Of a DNA stretch of 64,000 nt, positions 9,419-21,139 are shown in pieces; the stretch's first letter is position 1, and every line of letters starts with the position of its first letter. The DNA lies in NCBI RefSeq assembly GCF_020509005.1, contig NC_063012.1, positions 9,052,001 through 9,116,000 on the forward strand, written 5' to 3'. The position numbers and the translations under genes were made by a program. A model generated the notes under the pieces. It had not been told where the DNA came from. It did not search any database and worked only from the letters and a program-made list of their open reading frames with translations. The stretch is from Fulvia fulva. Its lineage: Eukaryota; Ascomycota; Dothideomycetes; Mycosphaerellales; Mycosphaerellaceae.

Positions 9419-10118
9419 GACGACCAGTATTGAACAGTCGAGGTGCCCGAAGACCTGGATCTCAAAGGAGATCGATCGATTGCATGCGAAGACTTTGAGC
9501 TCCTACTAGAGCTCGGTCGAGGCATGTCGTGACTTCGATCTCCTAAAGATCAGTCTTGAGCACTCAGACTTGCATGCTGGCGTTGCAGGAGTTGCTTGAG
9601 CTGTGGTGGATGAGGACAAGGTGGAGGGATGGAAGGACTTAGATCTAAGTGAGATCGGTCAACAGTGAAGGAGCGAGTGGGGAGAAGGAGACGCTGCTGA
9701 TATGACTGTGATTGTCTTGATTGTACCTGCCGGGCGGGCCGTATACCAGCTGGGTTTTCAGAAGAGGCAAGGATGCCGGGTCGACTCATGATGACCTGGA
9801 GCACCGTCACGACTGATGACCTGCGGGTTGGTCTGAAGGGGGACCTTGAATCGGATGGTAGACTATGCTCAAAATGATGAAGACTTGCAACACACATTGT
9901 GTACCCACTTAGCAATGGTTTCCTGCTTCGTGTCGCTAACGTTGATGTCCATGAAGTGAGGGAGATGTGGTGAGTGAGCTCGTCGGTAACAAGTCCCGCA
10001 TGTGACACCCCTGTCGTCGCGTGCCGTTGCCGACATGACGTGACCGCGATGGTGGGCCGATCGTCGGAGCTCTACACAACAATTCAATGCTGACTCAAGA
10101 CACTCGCTACTTGCTGCA
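9419..10118. other. intergenic region upstream of the aminotransferase
   Basis: No supported gene. Open frames on the minus strand have low-complexity composition and no start or splice context. It contains a short direct repetition of AGATCTAAGTGAGATC-like sequence near 9640-9656 of no clear meaning. Confidence 0.5.
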
Positions 10119-11550
10119 ATGAAGGCATTGAGACTGATACAGAGTAGAGTACATCACCATAGAGTCATTGGAAAGCTATCGACCTCACCACACATCCGGA
10201 CCTTCTCAGCTTCCGCCATGGTCAAAGGCGACCCATTCAAGCCCGCTCAGCGCGTGGCAGGTCAACGACAAGATGTCTGGAGCATTGTCAATGAGGCAGC
10301 TCAGGCGTCTTCGGTACAGCCAATGGTCAACATGGGCCAGGGCTTCTTCGGGTACAACCCTCCGCAGTTCGTGGTAGATGCAGCAAAAGAGGCATTGGAC
10401 AAGGTGGAGTGCAACCAGTACTCACCAACGAAGGTATGTATACTTAAGATACATGCTAAAGGCATTAACCACAGACTCACTTGGATGTTAGGGACGACCT
10501 CGATTGAAGAAAGCGATCGCAGACGCCTACTCACCATTCTTCGGCCGAACACTGAACCCAGACACCGAAGTCACAATCACAACCGGCGCCAATGAGGGCA
10601 TGCTCTCAGCCTTCATGGGCTTCCTCGAGCAAGGCGACGAGGTCATCGTATTCGAGCCATACTTTGATCAATACATCTCCAACATCGAGATGCCAGGCGG
10701 CAAGGTCGTCTATGTTCCGATGCATCCTCCCAAGGACGGCAACACGAAGACCACGAGCGCGAGCGAATGGACACTAGACATCAAAGAGTTTGAGGCAGCG
10801 ATCACCGATAAGACGCGGATGGTCGTTCTCAATAGCCCACATAATCCAATCGGCAAGGTATTCAGCAAGGAAGAGTTGAAGGCGATTGGAGACATCTGCG
10901 TGAAGCACAACATCATAATACTCTCAGATGAGGTGTATGACCGGCTATACTACGTGCCATTCACACGCATGGCCACGCTGTCTCCAGAGATTGCGAAGCT
11001 TACCCTCACTGTGGGCTCAGCGGGCAAGAACTTCTACGCGACAGGATGGAGAGTCGGCTACTTGATCGGTCCTGAGCATTTGATCAAGTACGTCTCTGCC
11101 GCACATACACGGATCTGCTTCAGCAGCGTCAGCCCTTTGCAAGAAGCGACAGCAGTGGCGTTCGAGCAGGCCGATGCACACAAATTCTGGGAGATGAGCA
11201 AGACAGAGATGAAGGCAAAGATGGACAGCTTCAATAAGATCTGGGATGAGCTAGGTCTTCCGTACTCAGATCCTGAAGGTGGGTACTTTGTTCTTGTGAA
11301 CCTCTCCAAGGTAAAGCTACCGGAAGACTACGACTTCCCGTCTCATGTCGCGAGCCGGCCTCGCGACTTCAAGCTCTCGTGGTTCCTGATCAAGGAGCTT
11401 GGCGTGGCTGCTATTCCTCCGACCGAGTTCTTTACGGATGCCAATGCACATCTTGCAGAGGATTGGCTAAGATTCGCCGTGTGCAAGAACGACGATGTTC
11501 TCGAGCAGGCGAAGGAGCGACTCCGTGGGCTCCGGAAGTACATGCAATAG
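10119..11550 (+). CDS. class I/II aminotransferase, kynurenine--oxoglutarate transaminase type (Bna3-like)
   Basis: Two exons, 10119-10433 and 10492-11550, joined by a 58-bp intron (GTATGT..TAG). The product is 457 residues. It is a PLP-dependent fold-type I enzyme with a substrate loop after NMGQGFFGY, the NSPHNPIGK motif, DEVYDRL (PLP-binding Asp/Tyr), and the Schiff-base lysine in SAGKNFYATGW at about residue 284. Length and motifs fit the kynurenine/cysteine-conjugate aminotransferases that make kynurenic acid. The first ~32 residues are basic and Ser-rich without acidic residues, resembling a mitochondrial presequence. A second in-frame ATG after it (10218, MVKGDPF) could give a cytosolic form. 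It ends 96 bp from the convergent methyltransferase gene. Confidence 0.93.
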
Positions 11551-11646
11551 ATGTGTTCAGGCGTCAGATCCGGCTTCAAGGACGCCGTTTGGCTGTAGAT
11601 GTATTCCAAGGCGGTCCATGCCGATTTGACTCCTCGAATTTGAGCA

Positions 11647-12492
11647 TCAGACTCCGAGTGTTTTCCAAGGCTTCCTCTGAAAGATCAACGTAACGACACT
11701 CTGCCCTGTCTGTCCACCAAACGTGAACGTCCGATACGTCGCCTCATCACGGAAAGCCAGTCCTCCACCCTCCGGCGCAAGCCAACCCACCAACTCATCC
11801 TTGGTCCAATTACAAGAAGTAATGACCAGAAAACATCCAGCCTTGATCAATGGTTCGACTTGCGATAGGTAAGTCTCACACGGATGAGGTCCCTCTCCAG
11901 AGTGCGGCATGAGCGAAATAGCATCGAATGTACCCTTATCAAGCACAACCTCGAACCCCTGCCCTAGCCAGTCTCCAGCAGCCTCAGTCAGTAGATCCCA
12001 TTGCTCAAATCGTACATTGGCATAAGAGTCCACATCGTCATCGAGCGCTTCCCTCCGTTGAGTATCCAGCTGCCGCGCTAGCTCAACACTCTTCGGGCTG
12101 TAGTCGACGCCCACCATCTCTCCGGCCCAGCGCTCGCCATCGTCGTTCTCATCTTCGCGAAGTGCGAAGAGCATGTGGCCATTTCCCGTGCCAAGATCTA
12201 GAAATCTTGTGGTTGAGAGACCAAGAGGGCCGCCATTGCTGGATGCATAGGTCTGTAGCTTTTGGAGAACCGTGTCTTCTGCATTGCTTTCGTCGAACCA
12301 GATTATGCCCTCGTCTGAGGTGTCGGTGGAGTTGTTGTGTAGTTCACGGGTGTAGGCAGCCTCCCAGCTGTGAGGGCGTTAGTGGTGAGGAGAGGGACGA
12401 AGCGGAAGGACAGGTTGGGTGTACTATTCTTTCGTTCCAAGTTCACTTGGGTCTAAGAGTTTGCGTTCTTCGTTCGGAGTGGAAGAAGTCAT
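11647..12492 (-). CDS. EFM4: EF1A lysine methyltransferase, EFM4/METTL10 type
   Basis: Two exons, 12425-12492 and 11647-12367, separated by a 57-bp intron (GTACAC..CACTAAC..ACAG). The product is 262 residues. The junction rebuilds the family signature LGTKEYWEAAY and the intact SAM site follows: FLDLGTGNG (motif I), VDYSPKSVELA, and LDKGTFDAISL, then the post-motif CNWT. These are hallmarks of the seven-beta-strand methyltransferase that modifies elongation factor 1A. It is probably cytosolic. The gene is convergent with the aminotransferase. Confidence 0.9.
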
Positions 12493-13064
12493 GCTGATGT
12501 TCTGTCGATGGCACTATTTCAACCGTGGCTCACGATACCGGAAGAAAGCTCTGCGCTAATCAAATGGCGGAGGATCGTCAATATTTGATGGACAACTTTC
12601 TCTCGCCAATCTTGGATTGTCCATCGGCTGTTGGGTCTCTCGCCTGTTTTGCAAGAAGATGCAGCCTTTAGCGACTTTACATCGTCTTGTCACACGCCAA
12701 CATCGTTGTACCGACGTCTGCGACCTGATCATGTCGCCACGTGGATGGCCGGGCCACTGCGGAAAGAGCACCGGAAGAACATGGGCTGACCAGGACATCG
12801 GGACCAGCAGGGATGCCCTGTGTCTTCATTCAAAAGGACACCATCAACAGAGAAGGACGAAGTCTCTATCACATGCACGTGCACATGCACATGCAAGAAC
12901 ACGTCGCGTGCCAGAACAGCGCAACTCCCAACTCGAGCCCCCACACACGTCATTCCACGTTCATGTGCCGTTCCAGGCTACCCTAGGAACAACTTTCTGA
13001 CATCTTAGCATCTTCGGTGGCAAGAATCAGTCTCGACATGAGAAGTCGGTGATAACGACACAGC
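12493..13064. other. divergent promoter region between EFM4-like gene and PXB/DUF3818 gene
   Basis: No gene seen. An alternating purine-pyrimidine tract built on ACATGCAC/GTGCAC lies at 12870-12894 and includes a CACGTG core. The region probably holds the promoters of both divergent genes. Confidence 0.5.
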
Positions 13065-15123
13065 ATGGCGGAATCGGAGAGCAAGGCGTCGTTGTCTGAC
13101 GATGAGCGAAAGGCGCTTTTCGACATCTTGACGCACCACGAGACTTATCAAGAGATCGAAGACTTCAAATATCCAGGAGCGATCCATAATTATGGGCCAC
13201 CCTTTCAGGATGGTGTCAAGTCACCACAATCTCCTGTCCTACAGGCTCTGGTGTCCAAGTTCTTACTGAACCTCCCTGGGTTGAAGGACGTCTCGCCACA
13301 GTTCTGGAAAGATAGAGTCGAGAAGCTCGTCCAGGAACTCGCGGAAGCAGAGCTTAGCGAGAGTTATGATAAGGGAGTGCTAGGAATTCGAAAGACCCTG
13401 GCCACTGCTATATCAGCCCTAATCGAATATCCCGCACGAGGTGCACTGGGCGGGTTTCCCAAGCGGGAAATCGACAAGTCACGAAAATACGATTCCTCGA
13501 AGCCGGAAGATGTGCTACAAGCATGGCGGGACTGTGTCCAGGAAATCGTCTACGGGAGCTTGCTCGACGAGCTATTCGTCAAAGTCGCAGAGACGGAAGA
13601 TCTCGGGCAGCATGAACCAGTGGTTCAGGGCATGCACGAGTTCATCATCGTCAAGTAGGTCTTGTTACTCCGTTAGATTCAAGGATGTACTAATGAGATG
13701 GATGCAGTCTCGCATCGATCATGCACTACACCTTGATCTTGTCACCAGAAGGGCCAACTATGCTCAGGATGATCGAGAGTGTGCACAATTTGATCCCGTA
13801 CATGGTCATCAGACAGACACTCAAGGTTGGCAACGTAGCTACCATGTTAAGTGGTGTCATGAAAGTCGTTCTCGCCAAAGCCAGTGTGGCTAGCGTCACC
13901 AACTGGATAGGCCTCAGTTCTGGGGCTGATGAGGGAATGAACTTACTCCAACAGTACAACCCCTGACCATCACACAAGTTACATCTCGCTGACTTTATCT
14001 CAGAATCATATCTCAAGTACTTGGCTGGGACAAGAGAGAGCTTCGGAAGCGTGCCGAGAAGATCGAAAAGGACAAGAAGGCGCCTCCTAAGGAGGTTCTC
14101 AAAGAACTGAAAGACTGGATTACTCGCGATCGCAACGAGCATGAGGAGTGTCGACGCCAGAGCCGTGAGCAAGAACGATCTATCGTCGCAGTCATCCTCT
14201 CGCTGTCATCGGTATCGGCAGACTTGAACGAAGCGCAGCATGAGAAGGCGCTGGCGTATCTATCGCTGAATCTGGCTGTACGAGATCGACAAGAGATCGT
14301 TCGAGTTCTGTGTCAGCGGAATCCAGACATCCTCACAGCAGCGATCAGGGACGCCGTCGATGCATACACGCCGATGATACGGCACGTACACCAAGCTGTC
14401 AACCTGAGCGATACCATGTGGGACTTCGAGCGTTTCGTGACAGATATGCTGAAAATTGCCAAGCCAAGCGGTCCAAAAGGTTCCGAAAAGCCTCCATCTG
14501 TGGAGGCATTTGTCGATCTTCTCCATCGCCATCAAAGCAGCAGCCACAAGTTCTTGCACCAGGTGGCTGTCAACGATAAGGAACTACTATCTTGGTGGAA
14601 GGACTACGCTCTGTCAGCAGCGGGCATGTTCCGAAGCGATGAGAAGCCACCTGCCAGTGGCTCCGTTGTGTCTGACACGATGGTGACGGGCGGTGTCGAG
14701 AAGATGCTGGATGCGGAGTTTGCACGTCTTAGTGAATCAGACCAGGAGGCCGTGAGGGAAGAAGTCAATGCTCATCGCAAATATGTTGACGACCTGCATA
14801 CCGCATCTGCTTCCCGCGTGAGTGCTGTCATCAAACGAGATCAGGCGACGCCGTTTGGACCTGGAGCCTATCTTGCACGATGGCAGCAGCTTATGGATGA
14901 CACTTTGATCACACCCGCAACTCTCAAAGGACCAGTTCGACGAGGTGGAAGCAAAGGCGTCAAGGACGACAGCAGAAAGGACATCGAGGGTCAAGACGCT
15001 GGATTTGTGTCTGAAGAGAAGGTTCAGAAGACTGTTGGTGAAAAGTTACCAACGCCGCCTAAGACCGAAGCCAGCTTGAGGCATTTCAGGTCTAAATTCA
15101 AGGAGGCGCTCGCTACTGGGTAG
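13065..15123 (+). CDS. PX-associated (PXB) and DUF3818 domain protein
   Basis: Three exons: 13065-13654, 13708-13953, 14004-15123 (introns of 53 and 50 bp, branch sites CTAAT and CTGAC). The product is 651 residues. The N-terminus (LFDILTHHETYQEIEDFKYPGAI..YGPPF) is typical of the PX-associated PXB domain. The middle and C-terminus match the DUF3818 layout, with a helical region after LNLAVRDRQEIVRVL. In yeast Ypr097w (Lec1) a PX lipid-binding domain lies between these two parts. No PX domain is visible here, so direct phosphoinositide binding may be missing. It is likely a peripheral membrane or lipid-related protein, by family association only. Confidence 0.85.
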
Positions 15124-16882
15124 AGGTTACAGTACCACAGCTACAACTGCAGTGGCGACTCTTTCTGGCGTGTGAAGGAAGCAGCTTGCAGAACTTTCCT
15201 ACCGCTTGCTAGTTTCCTACAACTGACCTACATGCATAAAGCGTAACCACTCAAGCGGGTAGCTGCTCGAGTCATTGGCTGTGCTCAAGCTATATACACT
15301 CTCGAAAATTGAGACATGCCACATATCATGGCGAGAAACGATAGGGTCTCACAATATTACTACTGATGATGGGTAGCAGACATCAGACCGGTTCAGACCG
15401 TACGCCATGTGCTTTCCACAATCAATGACGCTTGGAGCATACCGGATTCCAACCTTCAACAGGCGATTGCGTTTAACTGGACCCTACTAGCCTCAACACT
15501 GACAGTCCGCCAAGCTGGAGAGGGCAGAGCACCTCGGCATCTGATAAAAGATGCCGACTGTAGGGACCAACTCTCGACTCGACATGCACAATTACAGATG
15601 ATGTCCATGACCCATGCCTGGAACAGGCAAAGCTGGCCCAAAAAGGAAGAAGCCACGAGCGTCGTTGGAATACACTTGCCCCGTGCCGCAGACGCGACGC
15701 ACATCACGCCACGCTTCTCTGGTCACTAACATTTGGGGTATCGTGCCCTGATTCGAGTATGGCATGATTGAACTAAGGGAAGGACGCATGGCATGCATGA
15801 GAACAACCAGACCTTGGCGACAACCAGAAAGTTACCCATCGATCTGTGCTACCGTGGCGGATTTTAGGCTTGGAGATCATGGTCGATTCGTTGTCCTGGA
15901 CCACAACCTAGCGGGTGGTTGCAGGACTTCCGTGAAGATTGATCGTCCGGGCGACACCAGGGAGCACGATGATGCTGTGTTCCATTTTTTGTGTTGCTGC
16001 GTCGGAAGGCACACAGCAGGTACAGCGCGCACAGCTAGCAGAAATGTCATAGCGCTATACTGCAGCTGTGATTCGGCACTTGGTCGAGAGCTCGGTGTCA
16101 CTCGACAGCAGCGATGAACTCTTCACCCTCAAGCCTCCCTCAGCGCTGAACCTATGCTCCTCACGCACTTTTCTGCACATCAGTTGAGAACATAAGTTAC
16201 CCTAATCAAGGCGAGCAAGCAGAGGCATGAACACTGCGCCTCAATACCAAGCCATAGTCAAAGAGGATATTTGCTACAGCGACTGACGAGAGCCAGGACA
16301 CCGCGAATCGAATGCCTACGGCGAGCAGTCGACCTGTCTCAACATCCCTTCACCAGCCAATGCAGCAGCTTCAAACCACGACATTGCACCCACTGTGTAC
16401 GCCATCTGAATTGAGCCAGGCAGGAGCTATCAGGAGGACCCGTCGTTTCCGGAACCACAAGATGGCCGTCAGGATATATGTCAGTGTGACACACATTGCC
16501 AGGATCTGAGCTGCATGAACAAAACCGTAGCTGAAGAGACGTCGGAAACAGAGTGCGGGCACAACAGACCATCAGAACCGGTGCCTGTACTTCCTTGCCT
16601 ACACCGGACATTTGCGTGGAACACCTCAGATCAGTCGTAGCCTTCCATATATAGCATTGCCGTTGGCCGCCCACAGCGCTGCAGGTGTTCACACAATGCC
16701 GGTAGTATTTCTCCCATCATCAATCTGGGCAGCTTATTAGGGATGCTGCTGAGATTCCCCTCTACAGCTTAGAAATCAAAGGAGATGCTTGCATACCAAA
16801 GACCATTCACGACCCTTGTCAACCTCTCACATGGCAACAGCAACACCTCCATCAAACACAGGTTACCAACTACCGGACACTA
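15124..16882. other. gene-free interval, left part
   Basis: No coding region is supported on either strand. Composition is normal, without RIP bias. It runs up to the TA-flanked MITE at 16883. Confidence 0.5.
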
Positions 16883-17357
16883 GAACGCTAGCATAAACAC
16901 CTGGTGCACTCGGCTTTCCCGGTCCGCTGAATCGCGAGTTTTCTAAAAAAAATTCAGAAAATAAGATATAACTTCGTAGTATAGCTAGATACGAGAATAC
17001 AAATTTCTAGAAATATAGAACTAATAGTTATAGATCTATCGATGATTTGAGTTTCGTAATATTAAATACACTATAAGTTAGTAGAAGTTATAGCTATATA
17101 TACAAAAGTTTGTCGTAAATTATCGACGTCGATAAGCGCTAAGACTTTGCTATTCTTTGCTCTTGGGAAAATAGACTCTTAGTATATAGCATTTTAAGGC
17201 ACGTATTCGATAACGTATATATAGGCGAGCATTTTAGTATATATATTACTATATATAAGCGCTTCGTTATTGCCTAATATACTGTTTTGTTTGAAACGTC
17301 GCGGTTTAACGCGACGATCGAGGAAGCCGAGTGCACTAGGTGTTTATGCTAGCGTTC
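16883..17357. mobile_element. 475-bp MITE with 34-bp terminal inverted repeats and TA target duplication
   Basis: The left end (16883-16916) and right end (17324-17357) are inverted copies over 34 bp with one mismatch, itself a RIP-type CA/TA difference. TA dinucleotides flank both ends (16881-16882, 17358-17359). The interior is AT-rich with depleted CpA/TpG and no open frame. TA duplication plus inverted repeats points to a Tc1/mariner-type non-autonomous element. No transposase is encoded. Confidence 0.88.
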
Positions 17358-18229
17358 TACTGGAAGTGCTCAACTTACCGTGCCGCTCCGAGCCGATGAC
17401 CCTACAACGCTCTCTCTACCCTCCATATTGCACATGAACCCGCGGGCCAAGCAGGAACATCCGGCACGCATCTCATGTATCACCTACATCCACACGATAT
17501 TCCTTCTCTTTCCTTCCATTCGCCACTCTTGTCTTCAGACTAAAGGAGGTCCGCATGCACTTCCAACCTCCGCTCCGCGCAACGAAAAGCTCAGCTTTCA
17601 ATTCGCTACAGTACCAGCGAATCACGAGGGACTTGCAGGTTGATGCTGTAGCACATGTCATCCCTCGGATGAGGATGATCCGAGAGCTTCCCCTGGTGAG
17701 CTTGTGTGCAAGTTGAAGCTTGAGACGCGGACGCTAATGGATGGCTGCAGCGTCGCCCTCTGCAAGTGCCACGAGCTCCTTATTGGCTGTGACTGGATGG
17801 CTGGCTGGCTAGCTATGCACATACCGCAACAGCAGCCTCAGAACAGTAGGAGGACAGTAGAATAGTCAAACGTCTCCAGTATATCTCTCTCTTCTTCATT
17901 CATTTCATGCATGGCATGCCGTACATACTCTCATAGCATAGCGCGGAGGAGGGAATCTCTAATCCAATACTTCATCAACAAAATGCTCCATCTGATTCGT
18001 TCGTGCCAATCCATGCTTCCCGAGTAGCCCCTCGGCATCGCTGCTGCAACGCTCTGAGCAAAAAGAGAACGGGGAAACGAGAAAAGGCTGGCAGTCAGAC
18101 AGCGCTGTTAGGGAGGCGGTCCCACCTCCGACGCCAAGTCAAGCCAATGGAAAAACGCCTCCTGGTTCATACTAGTGGTCCTCGTGCAGGGTGGTATCGA
18201 TGTTGAACAACGGAAAGGTTCGTAATCAT
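17358..18229. other. gene-free interval, right part, includes 3' region of Grr1 gene
   Basis: No supported coding region. The part nearest 18229 is likely 3' untranslated sequence of the minus-strand F-box gene. Confidence 0.5.
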
Positions 18230-20340
18230 CTAGTCACGGTCCATGATTTCGCTGCCCTCGCCGAAGGCTTCGTCTCCATCGACTTCGTCAAGGATCGTGG
18301 CTCCCATCATGCCCGTTACGTGTTGGGCGCCGCCGCCGTGGATCATGATGGGTGCGTGGCCTCCAATCCAGGTTGCACTCCCTGGGTTGGGCGCGCTTTG
18401 GCTTAGGTTGGAAGGTCCTGCGCCAACCTGGCTTCCGTGTGGTGAGAAGTTGATTGCTGAGCTGGGCCCGTGGATGATGGGTGTGTGGCCTTGTGGGTAG
18501 TTGCCGTGCACGTTGACATTCACCACTGGAGTATTGCTGCCGTCAGAGTCTGGGTTCTGGTCGTCAATATCGACATCGATGAGATCGCTATCGTCCACCA
18601 CAGATGGCGTGACAGAGCCAGCTGCCGCCACGTGTGCCTTCTGCTCGTTCAGGAACTCCCGCAGTCGCGCGACACCAGTACCAGAGAAGACGCAAAAGAC
18701 ATCACGCTGGTGCTCGTTAAATTCCGGCGGAGCCTCTCGACAGAATGCAAGAAGCTCGTCCCGCAGGAATGCTTGGACGCCAGTCAAGCTCAGATGCGTG
18801 AGTTTCGGACAGTTGTTGAGAAGGATGTGGATACCCTGATGCATTGTTAGCGTAAGCGGCATGTGCATAAGTCGACGGGTAGACTTACGTCAAGTGTCAG
18901 AAGAGTGCAATAACTCAAATGAACTCTTTCCAGTACGCTGATACCATTGACCTTCCGCCCGTGCTTGACCTCGCCAACGGCTAGGCTGTATATGCTCCTG
19001 TCAGTGATGCCAGCACACTTGACCAGGCCAATTCGCTTCAGCTTTGGTAAGCCAGCTAACTTCATGATGCTGTTGTCTGTCAAATTGCTACAACACGCCA
19101 AGTCGATGTAGCGGATGCGGTTGCACGCTTTCGCAAGTGCTTCAACAGAAACGTCCGTGATCCGTGCACAGTGGCCAAGGTGGATGTAGTGCAGGTTCTT
19201 GCCGAGCTTTGTAATGGCCATTACAGCACGATCAGTGATCTGTCTGCACTTGGCAAGGATCAGATTGCGAAGTCGCGGACAAGTGTGAATTATCTTTTCT
19301 ACTCCTTGGTCGCCAAGCTCGTTGCAGTCGGTGAGGTCCAAGATCCGAAGGGAGTCGAAGGTGACTGGCATTTCGGGGTCTCCAGGAAGGTCCAAGAATG
19401 CGGAATCGTTGATGCGAGAACAGTGAGCCAGTCTCATCTCTCGCAGATGCTGGCAAGAGATGAGAAGGGTGGTTATCGAAGGACTTTCGAGGTTCTGCAG
19501 CCCATAGAAGTCGACTTCCAGAAGATGCGTGCTGTGATTGGCGACTGTCATGATGGAGTTGTCCGTCAGCTGTACGCAGTTGTTGAACTTCAACCGCTTG
19601 AGATGACGACAATTCCGTGCGACAGCCACAATTGAGGCATCAGTAAGCTTCTTACACCCAGTGACGTTCAAGCCCTGTAATCGGAGGCAGTTGTCCGCAA
19701 CGGTGAGCATGGTCTTGTCTGTGAGCTGGTCCAGACCGGTGACGTCCAAGGCGAGCAGGCTTCTGTTTCCATCCACCAGCGGCTGCAGACTCGCGTCTGT
19801 CAACTTGCAGCAATTGGTCAGCGTCAGTCGCTCGATCCGCTTGCATTCTCTCATGCCTTCCAGTGTGCCATCGCTCACACTGGCAGCCAGGGTAGACATG
19901 TTCAGCCGCTTCACGAGCTCTTGATATGCAAAGAACTTGTTGCTCTTCCGTATGCTCCGCACCACGCTCTGTATGCAATCCCATTTGCTCATCTGCGGGC
20001 GATGCCAGAGCAGTCCCACGCTGTTCCGCGCCCACTCTTTCGACACCAGCATGCACATCTGCAGATCTCGCGGCGATGTCAGGCGGGAGAATATGCTGAT
20101 GAGGAGCTCGGCGGGCAAGCGGTGAACCGGTGACACTCGGCATCGCTCCTCATATTCGCGTCGCATAGCCTCCGTTTGTGAGAGCTCCGGCGAGAGGTCG
20201 CCGCCGAGAGAGGACTGGGAGTCGTTCGCTTGCAGCATGAAGGAGTCATTGTCGTCGTCGACGCCGCGTTCGGGGGATGTGCTGGAGGAGCTCGAACTGG
20301 ATGCGCTGGACATGCGCAGAAGCCGCCTTGCGCGCGCCAT
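18230..20340 (-). CDS. grr1: SCF ubiquitin ligase F-box/LRR subunit Grr1 (GrrA)
   Basis: Two exons, 18889-20340 and 18230-18835, with a 52-bp intron (GTAAGT..GCTAACA..CAG). The product is 685 residues. It has a Ser-rich N-terminus, an F-box at about residues 73-115 (HRLPAELLISIFSRL..KEWARNS..LW), then about a dozen Cys-containing leucine-rich repeats of the C..LTD.S(I/L) type to residue ~490. The conserved block HLSLTGVQAFLR..PPEFNEHQRDVFCVFSG follows, then a His/Gly/Asn-rich tail. This is the substrate receptor of SCF-Grr1, which ubiquitinates phosphorylated cyclins and nutrient-signalling proteins and is needed for sexual development in aspergilli. The tail after ~570 is low complexity and lineage-specific. 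Confidence 0.95.
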
Positions 20341-21139
20341 TGTGGGTGGGCCAGGCAGGAGCTTGGTATGGTCGAGGTCGAGGTCGAGGTGGCCGAAGGT
20401 GAGTCTCAGTGATGTGTTCCCTTATGAAGTTCGTGCCGTGCCGTGAGGCTTCCAGTCCTGATCGGATCGTGTTGGTTTTCGCGCAGGTGACGTACTGTAG
20501 GTGCAGAGTCGCGAGGTGCGCCAGATGTAGTGTGCCGGAGGGTTTGGGTGAATGTTTCGGTGCGTCGGCGACTACTGCGGCCGATGTGGTCGACAATGTT
20601 CTTGGGCACTTGGAAGTGCTGCGAGCTGCTCGAGAGGGTCGTTCCGAGCCTTCGAGCGTGGTGAATGGCAATGTTGTCAGATGTGCCCTGCTGCTACTGC
20701 AACTGCTGCACCGTCGTCAGACTGCAGTCGCGAAGTGGGCTGGTCACCGGCCCGAGCCAGTATCTAGTGAATTGTGAGATGAGGCTGAACGATCGCTGGA
20801 CGCCGGCAACGGCAACAGCATGCAGGGGCACCACTCCAAATATAACACTACACATCGACTTCTACCTGGCTGTTGGACCTGGAGACCTGGATCCCCGAGC
20901 TCGATCATCCCGTCATCCATACACAGTCAGCCATGCAGACACCGCGGCACGTCTAGACCGCAGCTCCGCTGTTCAGATGAACAGCAGAGTATCACAGCCA
21001 CGCGCTTCTGCTCATGCCTGTGTCATGTATCAGCGTGTTTCCGAAATAGGTACACTGACGTCTAGTCTATATCTCCACTCCTATGCGTATGCTATGCGTC
21101 TTAGGTTGACCCTTCATTCCCACCATGCTCGATACCCGT
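20341..21139. other. intergenic region between Grr1 and GH5 genes
   Basis: It contains the Grr1 5' leader and promoter and the 3' flank of the GH5 gene. Several open frames exist on both strands but none has a supported start, splice or family signature. Confidence 0.5.

Noticed and set aside
20246..20671. Minus-strand 141-codon frame overlapping the Grr1 start
   Set aside because: Out of frame with Grr1 and low complexity (Pro/Arg); at most an upstream ORF in the leader.
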